Made by a program: the position numbers and the translations under genes | Notes under the pieces: generated by a model | What the model saw: only the letters and a program-made list of their open reading frames with translations | Database searches by the model: none | What the model was told of the DNA's origin: nothing | Part shown: piece after piece, positions 1 through 8,508 of the stretch | How positions within the stretch are numbered: the first letter of the stretch is position 1 | Layout: every line of letters begins with the position of its first letter | DNA from: Flavobacterium terrisoli | Lineage (GTDB): Bacteria; Bacteroidota; Bacteroidia; Flavobacteriales; Flavobacteriaceae | Assembly (NCBI RefSeq): GCF_030167905.1 | Contig: NZ_JARGNA010000009.1 | Span: 124,001-188,000 of the forward strand | DNA length: 64,000 nt | Reading direction: 5' to 3'

Positions 1-2
1 CT

Positions 3-497
3 GCTGCTAATGCTAATGTTTCTAGCGGTGGTGCCGAATTGACTTTCAATGGAAATGACGCTGTCGGTTTATTTAAAAATGGCGTCCTGATTGATATCAT
101 CGGAACATTTAATGGTGGAACAGCCAACTTTGCGATAGATGTTACCTTAAGAAGAAAAGCAACCGTTTTATCTCCGAATACAACTTTCAACTTAGCCGCT
201 GAATGGGATTCGTTTGCGATTGATACTTGTGGTGGTTTAAACAATCGTCCAAGTGAAAGCGCTTCAACTGATTTAAATGGAATCAAAGTATATCCTAACC
301 CAATCAAAGGAGATGTGTTATCACTATCTCTTACTACTTCAGGAAACTTCAGAATCTTAAACTCTTTAGGACAGGAAATGTCTAAAGGAACTATAGATAA
401 CGGAACCGTTTCTGTGGCCAATCTTATATCAGGCATTTACTTATTAGAAATAAATACCGAAGGACAAACAGCGGTAAAACGCTTTATCAAACAATAG
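3..497 (+). CDS. T9SS cargo protein, C-terminal part (lamin-tail-like domain plus type A sorting domain)
   Basis: The gene is cut by the left edge; the frame is open from base 3 with no stop. The visible ~165 residues begin in a beta-rich stretch (FNGNDAVGLFKNG, then TLRRK) resembling the end of a lamin-tail domain, which is common in secreted Bacteroidetes proteins. From about residue 95 comes a type A T9SS sorting domain: VYPNP, GNFRILNSLGQE, SGIYLLEI and a terminal VKRFIKQ. The protein is therefore expected to be exported by Sec and T9SS and anchored or released at the surface. The cargo function lies in the missing N-terminal part. A strong terminator follows directly. Confidence 0.85.
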   Translation, partial: AANANVSSGGAELTFNGNDAVGLFKNGVLIDIIGTFNGGTANFAIDVTLRRKATVLSPNTTFNLAAEWDSFAIDTCGGLNNRPSESASTDLNGIKVYPNPIKGDVLSLSLTTSGNFRILNSLGQEMSKGTIDNGTVSVANLISGIYLLEINTEGQTAVKRFIKQ

Positions 498-518
498 CTT
501 TTACAATCTGATAATAGA

Positions 519-550
519 AACAGCCGCAAAATTTTGCGGCTGTTTTTTTT
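519..550 (+). terminator. Intrinsic terminator of the T9SS cargo gene
   Basis: Perfect 13-bp arms (AACAGCCGCAAAA / TTTTGCGGCTGTT, 519-544) run into eight T (543-550), 22 bases after the stop codon. Confidence 0.9.
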
Positions 551-602
551 GTTGGAGATATATTCAAAAAAAGTATCTTTGGTATTCTAATAATATTGCT
601 AT

Positions 603-1142
603 ATGAAATCAAATCTAATTTTTAGTTCACTGCTTTCTGTTTCTTTTCTGCTTGTGTCTTGCAAAAAAGAGGAAGAAGCAGCTGTAACATCAGATGACAA
701 ACCAAAGGAAATCATCATGCCGAGAGTACAATCTATTCCGGCACAAACGTATACCCAACAACCACAGCAGGTACAAAATGTAAATCCGGCTCAAAGTCAA
801 CCGGTAACTGCAAGTCAAACCATTACACAAACACCGGTTGTAACCAAACCGGGAATGAATCCACCACACGGACAACCGGGACACCGTTGCGATATCGCTG
901 TTGGAGCACCGTTGAATTCTCCTCCGGGGAAAGCGAACCAGGCAAAACCAACTGGAAAAGCTAACATCCAGCAGTTTGACCCAAGTACGATGACCACAAC
1001 GCAAACCAGCACTCCGGCACCGGCAAGCACACCGGCCATTTTAGATCCGAATGCTCCGGTTACGGCTCCGGGAATGAATCCGCCACACGGACAACCGGGA
1101 CACGTATGTGGAACCCCTGTTGGCTTACCATTACCTAAATAA
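603..1142 (+). CDS. Proline/glutamine-rich lipoprotein with duplicated GMNPPHGQPGH motif
   Basis: A 179-residue protein. The N-terminus is a lipoprotein signal with lipobox LLVSC (Cys20) followed by KKEEE. The mature part is low-complexity (Pro, Gln, Thr, Ala), which suggests an extended linker. Two near-identical blocks, at about residues 83-103 and 157-176, read PGMNPPHGQPGH, then R/V-C, then a VGxPL segment; each holds two His and one Cys. I know this motif only as a recurrent unannotated element of Flavobacteria. Metal or haem binding is possible but unproven. The gene stands alone between two terminators. Confidence 0.75.
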   Translation: MKSNLIFSSLLSVSFLLVSCKKEEEAAVTSDDKPKEIIMPRVQSIPAQTYTQQPQQVQNVNPAQSQPVTASQTITQTPVVTKPGMNPPHGQPGHRCDIAVGAPLNSPPGKANQAKPTGKANIQQFDPSTMTTTQTSTPAPASTPAILDPNAPVTAPGMNPPHGQPGHVCGTPVGLPLPK

Positions 1143-1159
1143 ACTATTTATCCATAAAA

Positions 1160-1194
1160 AAATTCCCGTCCTGTTTATGACAAGACGGGAATTT
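1160..1194. terminator. Bidirectional terminator between convergent genes
   Basis: Arms AAATTCCCGTC (1160-1170) and GACGGGAATTT (1184-1194) with A-rich and T-rich flanks, 17 bases after one stop codon and 21 from the other, so it can serve both strands. Confidence 0.8.
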
Positions 1195-1215
1195 ATATTT
1201 TAAAACCAATTGGTT

Positions 1216-1905
1216 TTATTCTAAAGCAAAAGTCACGCTCACATTGATGTTGATTTCCAATTCACCAACCGCTAAGGTTTCCCTTGGCATTGCAGCATCA
1301 GCCATAGCCAACATACCGCCTTTGTACATCGGTTGTGGTACATAACCGCTTGAGTTATCTGTGATCAATAAGGCTTTACCAACTTTTTGATTTAAAACCG
1401 AAACATAATCATTGGCTTTTTGTTTGGCATCCAGCATGGCTTTCTTTCTGGCTTCTCTTTCATAATCCTCCATTTTAGAAGATTTGAATTCTACGCCTTG
1501 AATCGTATTCACTCCGGCATCATTCAGTCCCATCATGATTTCATCATACTTTGACAAATCTTTCAGCGTGATGCTTAAGGTTTGATTCGCCTGAAAATTG
1601 TATTTTTTCTTTTCGTAGTCATAGCTTTTATTCAGGCTTACATTATTGGTTTTATAATCTGTGGCCGGAACACCGCTTTTCTTTAAAAATTTGATCACTC
1701 TGTCTACCACTTCATCATTGAGTGTTTTTACTTCTTTGGCGTCCTTCCCTGAGTTTTGAAAACCAACAGTCACGACGGCTTGATCGGGAACTATTTTTAC
1801 TTTTCCTTCTCCGGTAACCGAAATCTGAGGAACCTGGGCTTTTTGTTCTTGCGCATTGGTAATACCTGCGACTAATAGGGCTAAAATTAATACTGCTCTC
1901 TTCAT
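1216..1905 (-). CDS. SIMPL domain (DUF541) secreted protein
   Basis: A 229-residue protein with a Sec signal peptide (about residues 1-18, ending TNAQ) followed by one SIMPL/DUF541 domain: the start PQISVTGEGKVKIVPDQAVVTVGF and the helical stretch EREARKKAMLDAKQKANDY are typical. The family is periplasmic (members resemble Escherichia coli YggE, linked to oxidative stress); no enzyme activity is established. It lies 51 bases downstream of the rhomboid gene on the same strand, so cotranscription is possible. Confidence 0.85.
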   Translation of the reverse strand: MKRAVLILALLVAGITNAQEQKAQVPQISVTGEGKVKIVPDQAVVTVGFQNSGKDAKEVKTLNDEVVDRVIKFLKKSGVPATDYKTNNVSLNKSYDYEKKKYNFQANQTLSITLKDLSKYDEIMMGLNDAGVNTIQGVEFKSSKMEDYEREARKKAMLDAKQKANDYVSVLNQKVGKALLITDNSSGYVPQPMYKGGMLAMADAAMPRETLAVGELEININVSVTFALE

Positions 1906-1956
1906 AACGTTTTTTTTTATTTAATTGTATTTGTCCAATTCCAAAAGTTGTGCCAA

Positions 1957-2598
1957 TTATAATTTTCCAAGCTTGGCCAGAATAAAGAGTATGACTATCG
2001 GAATGGATAATAAAATGGCCATCAGCATGTTCTCCTGTAACAAAGCCGGATCTTTTAACAAAGTTATAGCATAACCGCCAATTGCACCGCCAAAATGCGC
2101 CGTGTGTCCGATATTGTCATTCTTGGCTTTCATTCCGTAAATGGAATACAACAAATAAGCAATCCCGAAAACATAAGCCGGCATTGGAATCACACCAAAA
2201 ATCCCAATGGTCATATCGGGATTAATTAAAATGGAAGAATAAATAATTCCGGTTACCGCTCCTGAGGCACCAACAGCGCTATAACTGTATTCATTGCCAT
2301 GAAAAACCATCGTCAGCAAACTGCCAAAAATCAAGCTTCCGGCATAAATCAATAAAAATGTTGTATCACCAAAATAAGCCAAAACAACCGGCGCAAAGGA
2401 ATACAATGCGATCATATTGAAAGCCAAATGCACCATATCGGCATGAAGAAAAGCCGAAGTCACCATTCTGAATTGCTGTCCTGCACGAATGCTCCCCACA
2501 TGAAATTGGTATTTCCTGAAAAAATACTCATCGTTAAATCCTTTGAAACTAATAAGAACGTTGGCTAAAATAATACCTAATAAAAATATGTTGAGCAT
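1957..2598 (-). CDS. Rhomboid family intramembrane serine protease
   Basis: A 213-residue polytopic membrane protein of the short bacterial rhomboid type. The catalytic dyad is visible: GASG at 110-113 (nucleophile Ser112) and His168 in AHFGGAIGG. The HxxxN motif (His57, Asn61) that stabilises the oxyanion is present. It is expected to cleave membrane-spanning substrates within the inner membrane. Substrates cannot be inferred from the context; SIMPL is the only codirectional neighbour. Confidence 0.9.
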   Translation of the reverse strand: MLNIFLLGIILANVLISFKGFNDEYFFRKYQFHVGSIRAGQQFRMVTSAFLHADMVHLAFNMIALYSFAPVVLAYFGDTTFLLIYAGSLIFGSLLTMVFHGNEYSYSAVGASGAVTGIIYSSILINPDMTIGIFGVIPMPAYVFGIAYLLYSIYGMKAKNDNIGHTAHFGGAIGGYAITLLKDPALLQENMLMAILLSIPIVILFILAKLGKL

Positions 2599-2708
2599 GT
2601 TTGAAATGTTTTACTTCGTACAGTTTGGGTTAAAAGGCCTAGAGTGTAAAAATAATAATACTTCTTTAGGTTTTGTTAATGTTATCCGTTTAAAATGACA
2701 TTTAACTT

Positions 2709-2716
2709 TATATTTG
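2709..2716 (+). promoter_or_regulatory. -7 promoter box (TATATTTG) for the acyltransferase gene
   Basis: A perfect match to the Bacteroidetes TAnnTTTG box, 16 bases before the ATG at 2733. No TTG stands at the usual 19-20 base distance upstream, so only half the promoter is supported. Confidence 0.45.
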
Positions 2717-2732
2717 CATAAAATTAATCAAC

Positions 2733-3605
2733 ATGCAGTTCATCGCATTTCTTATACTTTATCCATTACTTTGGCTAATCTCCATATTACCTTTTCGACT
2801 ATTATATCTGGTCTCTGACTTTGTTTATCTTTTGGTCTATTATGTTGTGGGCTACAGAAGAAAAATTGTCAGACAAAATATTGCCATGGCATTGCCTCAT
2901 TTGTCCCAAAAAGAGCAATTGGCGGTTGAAAAAGAATCCTATGTTCACATGTGTGACATGTTTTTGGAAATGATTAAAACCATGACCATTTCTGAAAAGG
3001 AAATGGATAAGCGTTTTACTTTTACCAATTTGGAAGTGTATCAGGAATTAGAGAAAAAGCAGAAAAGCATAGCGCTGATGTGTGCCCATTATGCGAGTTA
3101 CGAATGGGTAGTTTCGATGAACAAACACATCACCTTTGAAGGTTTTGCCATTTATAAAAAAGTAGCCAATAAATATTTTGACAAATTGGTCAAAGACATT
3201 CGTTCCAAATTTAAAGCGACCTTAATTACTACAAGAGAAACCATTCCGTGTATCGAAAGAAATTACAAAACCAAACATTTAGGCGTTTATGGTTTTGCCA
3301 GTGATCAATCGCCTCAGCTGAGTAAAACCCATCATTGGGGAACATTTATGGGCATTGAAACTCCGGTGCATACCGGAGCCGAAATGTTGGCCAAACGATA
3401 TGATATGAATGTGGTTTTCCTGCGCACCAAAAAGCTGAAAAGAGGTTATTACCAGGCAACATTTGAACTGATGTTTGACAACCCGAAAGAAGTACCTAAT
3501 TATCAGATATCTGATGAATTCTTAAGACGTGTGGAAAAGCAAATTTATGATGAGCCTGCTTATTATTTGTGGACACACAAACGTTGGAAACACAAGAAGA
3601 AATAG
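2733..3605 (+). CDS. LpxL/HtrB-like lysophospholipid or lipid A acyltransferase
   Basis: A 290-residue member of the LpxL/LpxM family. It has an N-terminal membrane anchor (about residues 1-40) and the HxxxxE catalytic motif at His119-Glu124 (HYASYE). FASDQSPQ and the C-terminal YYLWTHKRWKHKKK match the family's substrate region and basic tail. It should transfer an acyl chain to lipid A (or a related lipid such as an ornithine lipid) at the cytoplasmic face of the inner membrane. Only one such gene is seen here, so its position in the lipid A pathway cannot be told. Confidence 0.85.
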   Translation: MQFIAFLILYPLLWLISILPFRLLYLVSDFVYLLVYYVVGYRRKIVRQNIAMALPHLSQKEQLAVEKESYVHMCDMFLEMIKTMTISEKEMDKRFTFTNLEVYQELEKKQKSIALMCAHYASYEWVVSMNKHITFEGFAIYKKVANKYFDKLVKDIRSKFKATLITTRETIPCIERNYKTKHLGVYGFASDQSPQLSKTHHWGTFMGIETPVHTGAEMLAKRYDMNVVFLRTKKLKRGYYQATFELMFDNPKEVPNYQISDEFLRRVEKQIYDEPAYYLWTHKRWKHKKK

Positions 3606-3626
3606 TCTGCAGTCGCAGTTTGCAGT
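3604..3626. repeat. Short tandem repeat AGTYTGC, ~7-bp units
   Basis: AGTCTGC, AGTCGC and AGTTTGC follow each other (7, 6 and 7 bases) and fill the space between two convergent stop codons. The same 7-8 bp periodicity, with different unit sequences, occurs at 24931, 35228 and 47196. Confidence 0.5.
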
Positions 3627-5113
3627 TATTTGATACTGAACCAGTTTTTCACCATTGCAGCTTCTGAATTTTTGGCATTCTTATGAGCAAACTCATTGGT
3701 TTTTGGGTTGTATTCATAATCCATTCCCCATTGTTGGTGATTTTGTGCCAAAGCTTTGATGCTTTCACAAACAAACTGTATTTCTTCGGTAGTCGTTGTC
3801 GGGTGAATTGACATTCTGATCCATCCCGGTTTTTTGATTAAGTCGCCAGAGGTAATTTGGCACACCAAATCATGAGACGTTTCCTGGTCAACATGCAACA
3901 GATAATGACCATAAGTTCCGGCACAACTGCATCCTCCACGGGTTTGAATTCCAAATTTATCATTCAGTAATTTAACCCCCAAATTAAAATGCAGATCATC
4001 AATATAAAACGAAATCACGCCCAAACGGTCTTGGTGTTGGTTGGCCAAAATATTGATGTTTTCTATCGAATTCAATTCTGAGAACACATAGTCCACAATT
4101 TCATGTTCGCGTCCTAAGATGTTTTTCACACCCATTTGCTCTTTCAGTTGAATCGCCAAAGCGGTTTTAATTACCTGCAAAAATCCTGGTGTTCCGCCAT
4201 CTTCGCGGTCTTCAATGTTGTCTATGTATTTGTGTTCGCCCCAAGGATTCGTCCAGGAAACGGTTCCGCCACCGGGACAATCGGGTACATTGTTTTTGTA
4301 CAAATTTTTATTGAAAATCAAAACACCGGAAGTTCCTGGTCCGCCTAAAAACTTATGAGGCGAAAAGAAAATAGCGTCCAGATAGCTTTCTTCATCCGGA
4401 TGCATGTTAATCTCAACATAAGGGCCAGAACAGGCAAAATCTACAAAGCAAACGCCATTGTTTTGATGCATCAATTTGGCCACTTCATGATAAGGAGTTC
4501 TTATTCCGGTAACGTTGGAACAAGAAGTTATTGAAGCTATTTTAAAACTTCTGTCTTTGAATTGCTCTAACAATGTCGCAAACTCATTCATGCAGAACAA
4601 ACCGTCTTCATCAGCCGGAATGACCACCACATCGGCAATGGTTTCCAACCACGAAGTCTGGTTAGAATGGTGTTCCATATGGGAAATAAAAACGATTGGC
4701 TTTATAGCTGCCGGTATCGAAGTAAAATCTTTTAAATTTTCAGGCACTTTTAAACCTAGGATTCTCTGGAACTTATTTACCACACCGGTCATTCCGGTAC
4801 CATCATTAATCAAAACATCATTATCATTGGCATTCACATGTTTTTTGATAATGTGTCGGGCTTCGTGATAGGCCATGGTCATGGCAGTTCCTGAAATAGT
4901 TGTTTCGGTATGGGTATTGGCCACAAAAGGTCCGAATTCATTCATCAGCTTTTCCTCAATCGGTCGGTATAATCTTCCGCTGGCGGTCCAATCTGTATAA
5001 ATGATTTTCTTTTTTCCGAAAGGAGACTCAAACTCTTGGTCGATTCCAATGATATTCTTGCGAAATTGCTGGAAATACTTTTCTAAAGTGGTTTGGGTTT
5101 CTGTGGTAATCAT
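3626..5113 (-). CDS. Class V aminotransferase, cysteine-desulfurase-like PLP enzyme
   Basis: A 495-residue PLP enzyme of the class V fold. The PLP lysine is Lys254 in SPHKFLGGPGTSG; upstream are the cofactor-pocket signatures NDGTGMTG and HMEHHSNQTSW. A RGGCSCAG loop (Cys395, Cys397) resembles the catalytic-Cys loop of NifS/SufS desulfurases. At ~495 residues it is longer than SufS (~410), and no suf genes are near, so this is a separate subfamily of unknown substrate, possibly acting on cysteine or selenocysteine. The ATG at 5113 is chosen because an upstream in-frame TTG lies inside the -7 box. Confidence 0.8.
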   Translation of the reverse strand: MITTETQTTLEKYFQQFRKNIIGIDQEFESPFGKKKIIYTDWTASGRLYRPIEEKLMNEFGPFVANTHTETTISGTAMTMAYHEARHIIKKHVNANDNDVLINDGTGMTGVVNKFQRILGLKVPENLKDFTSIPAAIKPIVFISHMEHHSNQTSWLETIADVVVIPADEDGLFCMNEFATLLEQFKDRSFKIASITSCSNVTGIRTPYHEVAKLMHQNNGVCFVDFACSGPYVEINMHPDEESYLDAIFFSPHKFLGGPGTSGVLIFNKNLYKNNVPDCPGGGTVSWTNPWGEHKYIDNIEDREDGGTPGFLQVIKTALAIQLKEQMGVKNILGREHEIVDYVFSELNSIENINILANQHQDRLGVISFYIDDLHFNLGVKLLNDKFGIQTRGGCSCAGTYGHYLLHVDQETSHDLVCQITSGDLIKKPGWIRMSIHPTTTTEEIQFVCESIKALAQNHQQWGMDYEYNPKTNEFAHKNAKNSEAAMVKNWFSIK

Positions 5114-5131
5114 AATGCAACTATTTGTGTT

Positions 5132-5162
5132 CAAAGATACATTATTTTTAATTTTAGCTCAA
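5132..5162 (-). promoter_or_regulatory. Bacteroidetes-type promoter of the class V aminotransferase
   Basis: On the minus strand TTG (5162-5160) is followed after 20 bases by TATCTTTG (5139-5132), a full -33/-7 match. It ends 18 bases before the ATG at 5113, which rules out the longer reading frame. Confidence 0.65.
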
Positions 5163-5371
5163 AAAAAATCCCTTTTATTGATAAATTCATAATCATTCCG
5201 ACAGATTTAAACCTTAACTTTGGGAACGAGTCTTACTTAGCAAATGTGAAAACATTTTCCAATACTGCAGATTATTTTTTGCAATTAGTAAAAATAGCTG
5301 ACATATCATAATTGTTAGATAAATGCAGTAAAATAGCTATTCATCAAACGCAAGAGCCATACAATAATATC

Positions 5372-6760
5372 ATGAATAAGAACACTCTTTGGTCATTACG
5401 CCTGGGATTTTCATCCAAGCAAAGCAAGCAACTTGACGCTTTAGGTATGAACCAGTTTTTAGAACGGTCGTTTGCTCTAAAGTTTGAGGATACAATTCCG
5501 TCATTTTTAGAAAACAGTCCAAAATCACTCAAAGAACTCAAAGCCAAAAGACAGGCTATAAAAAACGAATCTCCTGAGAATGTAAAAAAAATGCTCCGTG
5601 AAGAAGCAGGTGTTTCCCAGGAAATGAAGGCTTGGTGGCTTGAAAAAATGAAAGAGGACGAATTTCCGTTGCGCGAAAAAATGACCTGTTTTTGGCACAA
5701 TCATTTTGTGTCAACCTTTCAAAAGGTAAAAGTGAATCATTGGGTTTTTCAACACAATCAAATCTTGCGTAAAAACGCCTTCGGCAACTTTAAAACCATC
5801 ACTAAAGAAATTATTCAATCTAATGCCATGGTGCGTTATCTGGATAATGTTGACAATAAACGCAATGATGTAAATGAAAACCTCAGCCGGGAATTATTGG
5901 AACTTTTCACACTTGGTATAGGCAATTATACAGAAGAAGATATTAAAAACGGAGCCAAAGGATTAGCAGGACTAAATATCGGAGAAAACCGAGCCGTGTA
6001 TCGACCACCGTTGGAAAATAATGAGTCGATGGTTTATTTTGGTCAAACCGGCAAATTCAAAGCCAATGAGATGATTGACATCATTTTCGAACAGAAAGCG
6101 GCACCATATCTACTGACGAGAAAAATGCTGAAATGGTTTATTTATGACAATCCGAGTGAAGATTTAGTAATTTATTACGGGGATTATTTCAGAAAAATGG
6201 ATTTTGAAATCAAACCACTACTCCAAAAAATTTTCACTGAAGAATATGCCAAAGACACTGCAGGCAGTAAGATTAAAGACCCTTTGGTTTACATATTACA
6301 GTTGATGCACGAATTGAAAGCGGAACAAATCAATCCTAAGTTGGTTGCTTTTTTCCTTCGGCAACAGGGAATGGATTTGTTCAACCAACCCAATGTCAAA
6401 GGTTGGAATGGTGGAAAGGAATGGCTTACTTCTCAAATCTTTTTACAAAGAAACAATACCGCCGATTTATTGTGTAACGGTAGAGGCTTAAGGCGAAAAA
6501 AACAATTTCCGGATGAAATTGGCGACTATGTCTCTACCGATATGATGCCAGTAAGCATCGATTGGAAAAAAACGGGTAATAATAAAACCATTATTGCGGA
6601 TTTGGCTGAACGACTGCTGTTTAAAGTCGATGCCAATTTACAAAAGGACTTTGAAGAGATACTAAAATACGATTTCGACCCAAAAACTGAGAGTGCAGCT
6701 AATGCCGTTTTACGATTGTTCAATGCGATGGTGAAAACACCGGAGTACCAACTGATATAA
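5372..6760 (+). CDS. DUF1800 family protein
   Basis: A 462-residue DUF1800 protein; the core is recognisable in PLREKMTCFWHNHFVS, DNVDNKRNDVNENLSREL and LLELFTLGIGNYTEEDI. No signal peptide is evident from the ATG at 5372, which is preferred to an upstream TTG at 5312. DUF1800 genes are almost always paired with a DUF1501 gene, as here with a 2-base gap, and the two surely share one transcript. The biochemical role of the pair is not established. Confidence 0.85.
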   Translation: MNKNTLWSLRLGFSSKQSKQLDALGMNQFLERSFALKFEDTIPSFLENSPKSLKELKAKRQAIKNESPENVKKMLREEAGVSQEMKAWWLEKMKEDEFPLREKMTCFWHNHFVSTFQKVKVNHWVFQHNQILRKNAFGNFKTITKEIIQSNAMVRYLDNVDNKRNDVNENLSRELLELFTLGIGNYTEEDIKNGAKGLAGLNIGENRAVYRPPLENNESMVYFGQTGKFKANEMIDIIFEQKAAPYLLTRKMLKWFIYDNPSEDLVIYYGDYFRKMDFEIKPLLQKIFTEEYAKDTAGSKIKDPLVYILQLMHELKAEQINPKLVAFFLRQQGMDLFNQPNVKGWNGGKEWLTSQIFLQRNNTADLLCNGRGLRRKKQFPDEIGDYVSTDMMPVSIDWKKTGNNKTIIADLAERLLFKVDANLQKDFEEILKYDFDPKTESAANAVLRLFNAMVKTPEYQLI

Positions 6761-6762
6761 CT

Positions 6763-7929
6763 ATGAACAGAAGAAATTTTCTAACCTTAACCGGTACATT
6801 CACCGGCGGCGCTCTACTCCTGCCAGATTTCTTGTACGCCTATGGCAGTCAATCCAATTTGGTTATCGGGGAACAATGCTTGGTTTTTATTCAATTGAAT
6901 GGTGGTAATGACGGACTGAATACCTTTATTCCGTATGACAATCCATTGTATTATGAGTTTCGTACTAATGTTGCTATAACCAAAGACAATGTGCTAAGCA
7001 AAAATAAAGGTATGGGATTTCATCCTGCCTTGAAAAGCTTTGCTGCTATTCAACAAAACGGGGATTTGAGTGTGATTCAAAATGTGGGCTATCCTGAGCC
7101 CAACCGCTCTCATTTTCGCAGTCAGGAGATATGGCAAACTGCGTCAAGTTCGAACCAATATATTAATGAAGGATGGCTTGGTCGTTACCTTGATTTGCAA
7201 TGCAAGGACCATCAACCGACAGCCGGAATCAACTTAGATTCGATTGATAATTTAGCTTTAAAAGGTAGTGAGCCTAACTTTATTACCGTTAAAGACCCAA
7301 ACCGATTCAAAATTAAAAACGACAGTAGCAGCTTGGCTAAGTTATCCGACAATCCGCAACTGGATTTTGTTCGCAAAATCGCCAGTTCAGTTGCTGAAGG
7401 CTCCGACGATATCCAAAAAGCGATTGACAAATCTACTGCTGAAATGAGTTATCCAAAGACTAACTTGGGAAAAAATCTGGAATGGATTGCACGGCTTATC
7501 AAAGGTAATTTGAACTCCAAAGTATATTACACCTCTCAAAACGGCTATGACACACACGATAATCAGATTAATATTCACCAGCGCAATTTAACAGAATTGA
7601 ATGATGCAGTAAACTCCTTTTATACCGATTTAAAAAAAGCGGGCTTATTGCCCAATGTGACAATTGTAGTTTTTTCAGAATTTGGCAGAAGGGTTAGAGA
7701 TAATGGTAACGGAACGGATCACGGAACCGCTGCTCCTTTGATCATAATAGGAGGCAATAACACCGGAAAAGTTATAGGCAACAACCCCAATTTAACTGAT
7801 TTAGATGATGGTGATTTAAAGTATGAAACGGACTTTAGAAGTGTGTATGCAACATTACTTAAAAACAAAATGAACTTTGATGGTACACGAATAGGCATTG
7901 ATTCACAGCCAATAAAAGGCCTCTTTTAA
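6763..7929 (+). CDS. DUF1501 family protein with twin-arginine-like signal
   Basis: A 388-residue DUF1501 protein, distantly related to alkaline phosphatase/sulfatase-fold enzymes. The N-terminus MNRRNFLTLTGTFTGGALL fits a Tat signal (RRNFL), implying export of a folded, possibly metal-bound protein. Family motifs include LVFIQLNGGNDGLNT, HFRSQEIWQT, DTHDNQ and the C-terminal VFSEFGRRVRDNGNGTDHG, whose Asp/His residues could bind metal. It is translated 2 bases after the DUF1800 gene. Substrate unknown. Confidence 0.85.
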   Translation: MNRRNFLTLTGTFTGGALLLPDFLYAYGSQSNLVIGEQCLVFIQLNGGNDGLNTFIPYDNPLYYEFRTNVAITKDNVLSKNKGMGFHPALKSFAAIQQNGDLSVIQNVGYPEPNRSHFRSQEIWQTASSSNQYINEGWLGRYLDLQCKDHQPTAGINLDSIDNLALKGSEPNFITVKDPNRFKIKNDSSSLAKLSDNPQLDFVRKIASSVAEGSDDIQKAIDKSTAEMSYPKTNLGKNLEWIARLIKGNLNSKVYYTSQNGYDTHDNQINIHQRNLTELNDAVNSFYTDLKKAGLLPNVTIVVFSEFGRRVRDNGNGTDHGTAAPLIIIGGNNTGKVIGNNPNLTDLDDGDLKYETDFRSVYATLLKNKMNFDGTRIGIDSQPIKGLF

Positions 7930-7977
7930 AATAAGTTCTTTCATTACAATATTTACAATCAAAATCGTGTTAAAATT

Positions 7978-7998
7978 CCCCGTTTAGGGGTTTTTTTT
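7978..7998 (+). terminator. Weak intrinsic terminator after the DUF1800/DUF1501 pair
   Basis: CCCC, a five-base loop and GGGG (7978-7990) followed by eight T. The stem is only 4 bp of GC. Confidence 0.55.
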
Positions 7999-8046
7999 AC
8001 AAATTAATTTCTCATCTTTGATGTACAACAAAACAAAAAACAAAAT

Positions 8047-8499
8047 ATGAAAGTTTACGAATCCACCGGAAGCTACAATCCAACAGCAAAGACCTTGACT
8101 TTTACCATTATTACTACTGAAATCGACCCCGATCAGTTTAAAGTTACAGCGTACTACAATATTTGTACTCCAACACGTTATGCCATTGTAGCTATTTTAC
8201 AAACTGAGGACAATGATGCTACTGATTTCAGTAATTATCCTCCGGACAGGACACTGACCCTGAGCAGTGTACCTTTTAGCAGTTTTGATAATTCTTACTG
8301 GACTCCCGGGGATTTGGATATCACTAAAATCGGAACCGGTAAAACAATTACGGTATACGTACATCACGGCATAGGCTTTGACCCAACCACGAATACCTTT
8401 GATGATAAATATATTGAAAACTATAAAGCCGGTACCTATACTTATTACGCTGCAGGTTCGCCCCCGGGAAAAGGGGCACCGGGCACATTACCAGGTTAA
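8047..8499 (+). CDS. Unknown beta-rich protein upstream of a sensor kinase
   Basis: I do not recognise this 150-residue protein. It has no signal peptide or membrane segment and is rich in Thr, Tyr, Asp and beta-prone residues (TLTFTIITTE, TLTLSSVPF, KTITVYVHHG). The tail is GSPPGKGAPGTLPG, a flexible Gly/Pro end. The compact beta pattern suggests a small sandwich or jelly-roll fold. It ends 9 bases before the sensor kinase and follows a terminator, so it most likely heads an operon with the two-component genes. A role as ligand, effector or structural protein is open. Confidence 0.6.
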   Translation: MKVYESTGSYNPTAKTLTFTIITTEIDPDQFKVTAYYNICTPTRYAIVAILQTEDNDATDFSNYPPDRTLTLSSVPFSSFDNSYWTPGDLDITKIGTGKTITVYVHHGIGFDPTTNTFDDKYIENYKAGTYTYYAAGSPPGKGAPGTLPG

Positions 8500-8508
8500 A
8501 TTATCTAA

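Noticed and set aside
5114..5134. N-terminal extension of the class V aminotransferase from a TTG
   Set aside because: The TTG lies inside the -7 promoter box, so it would not be transcribed.
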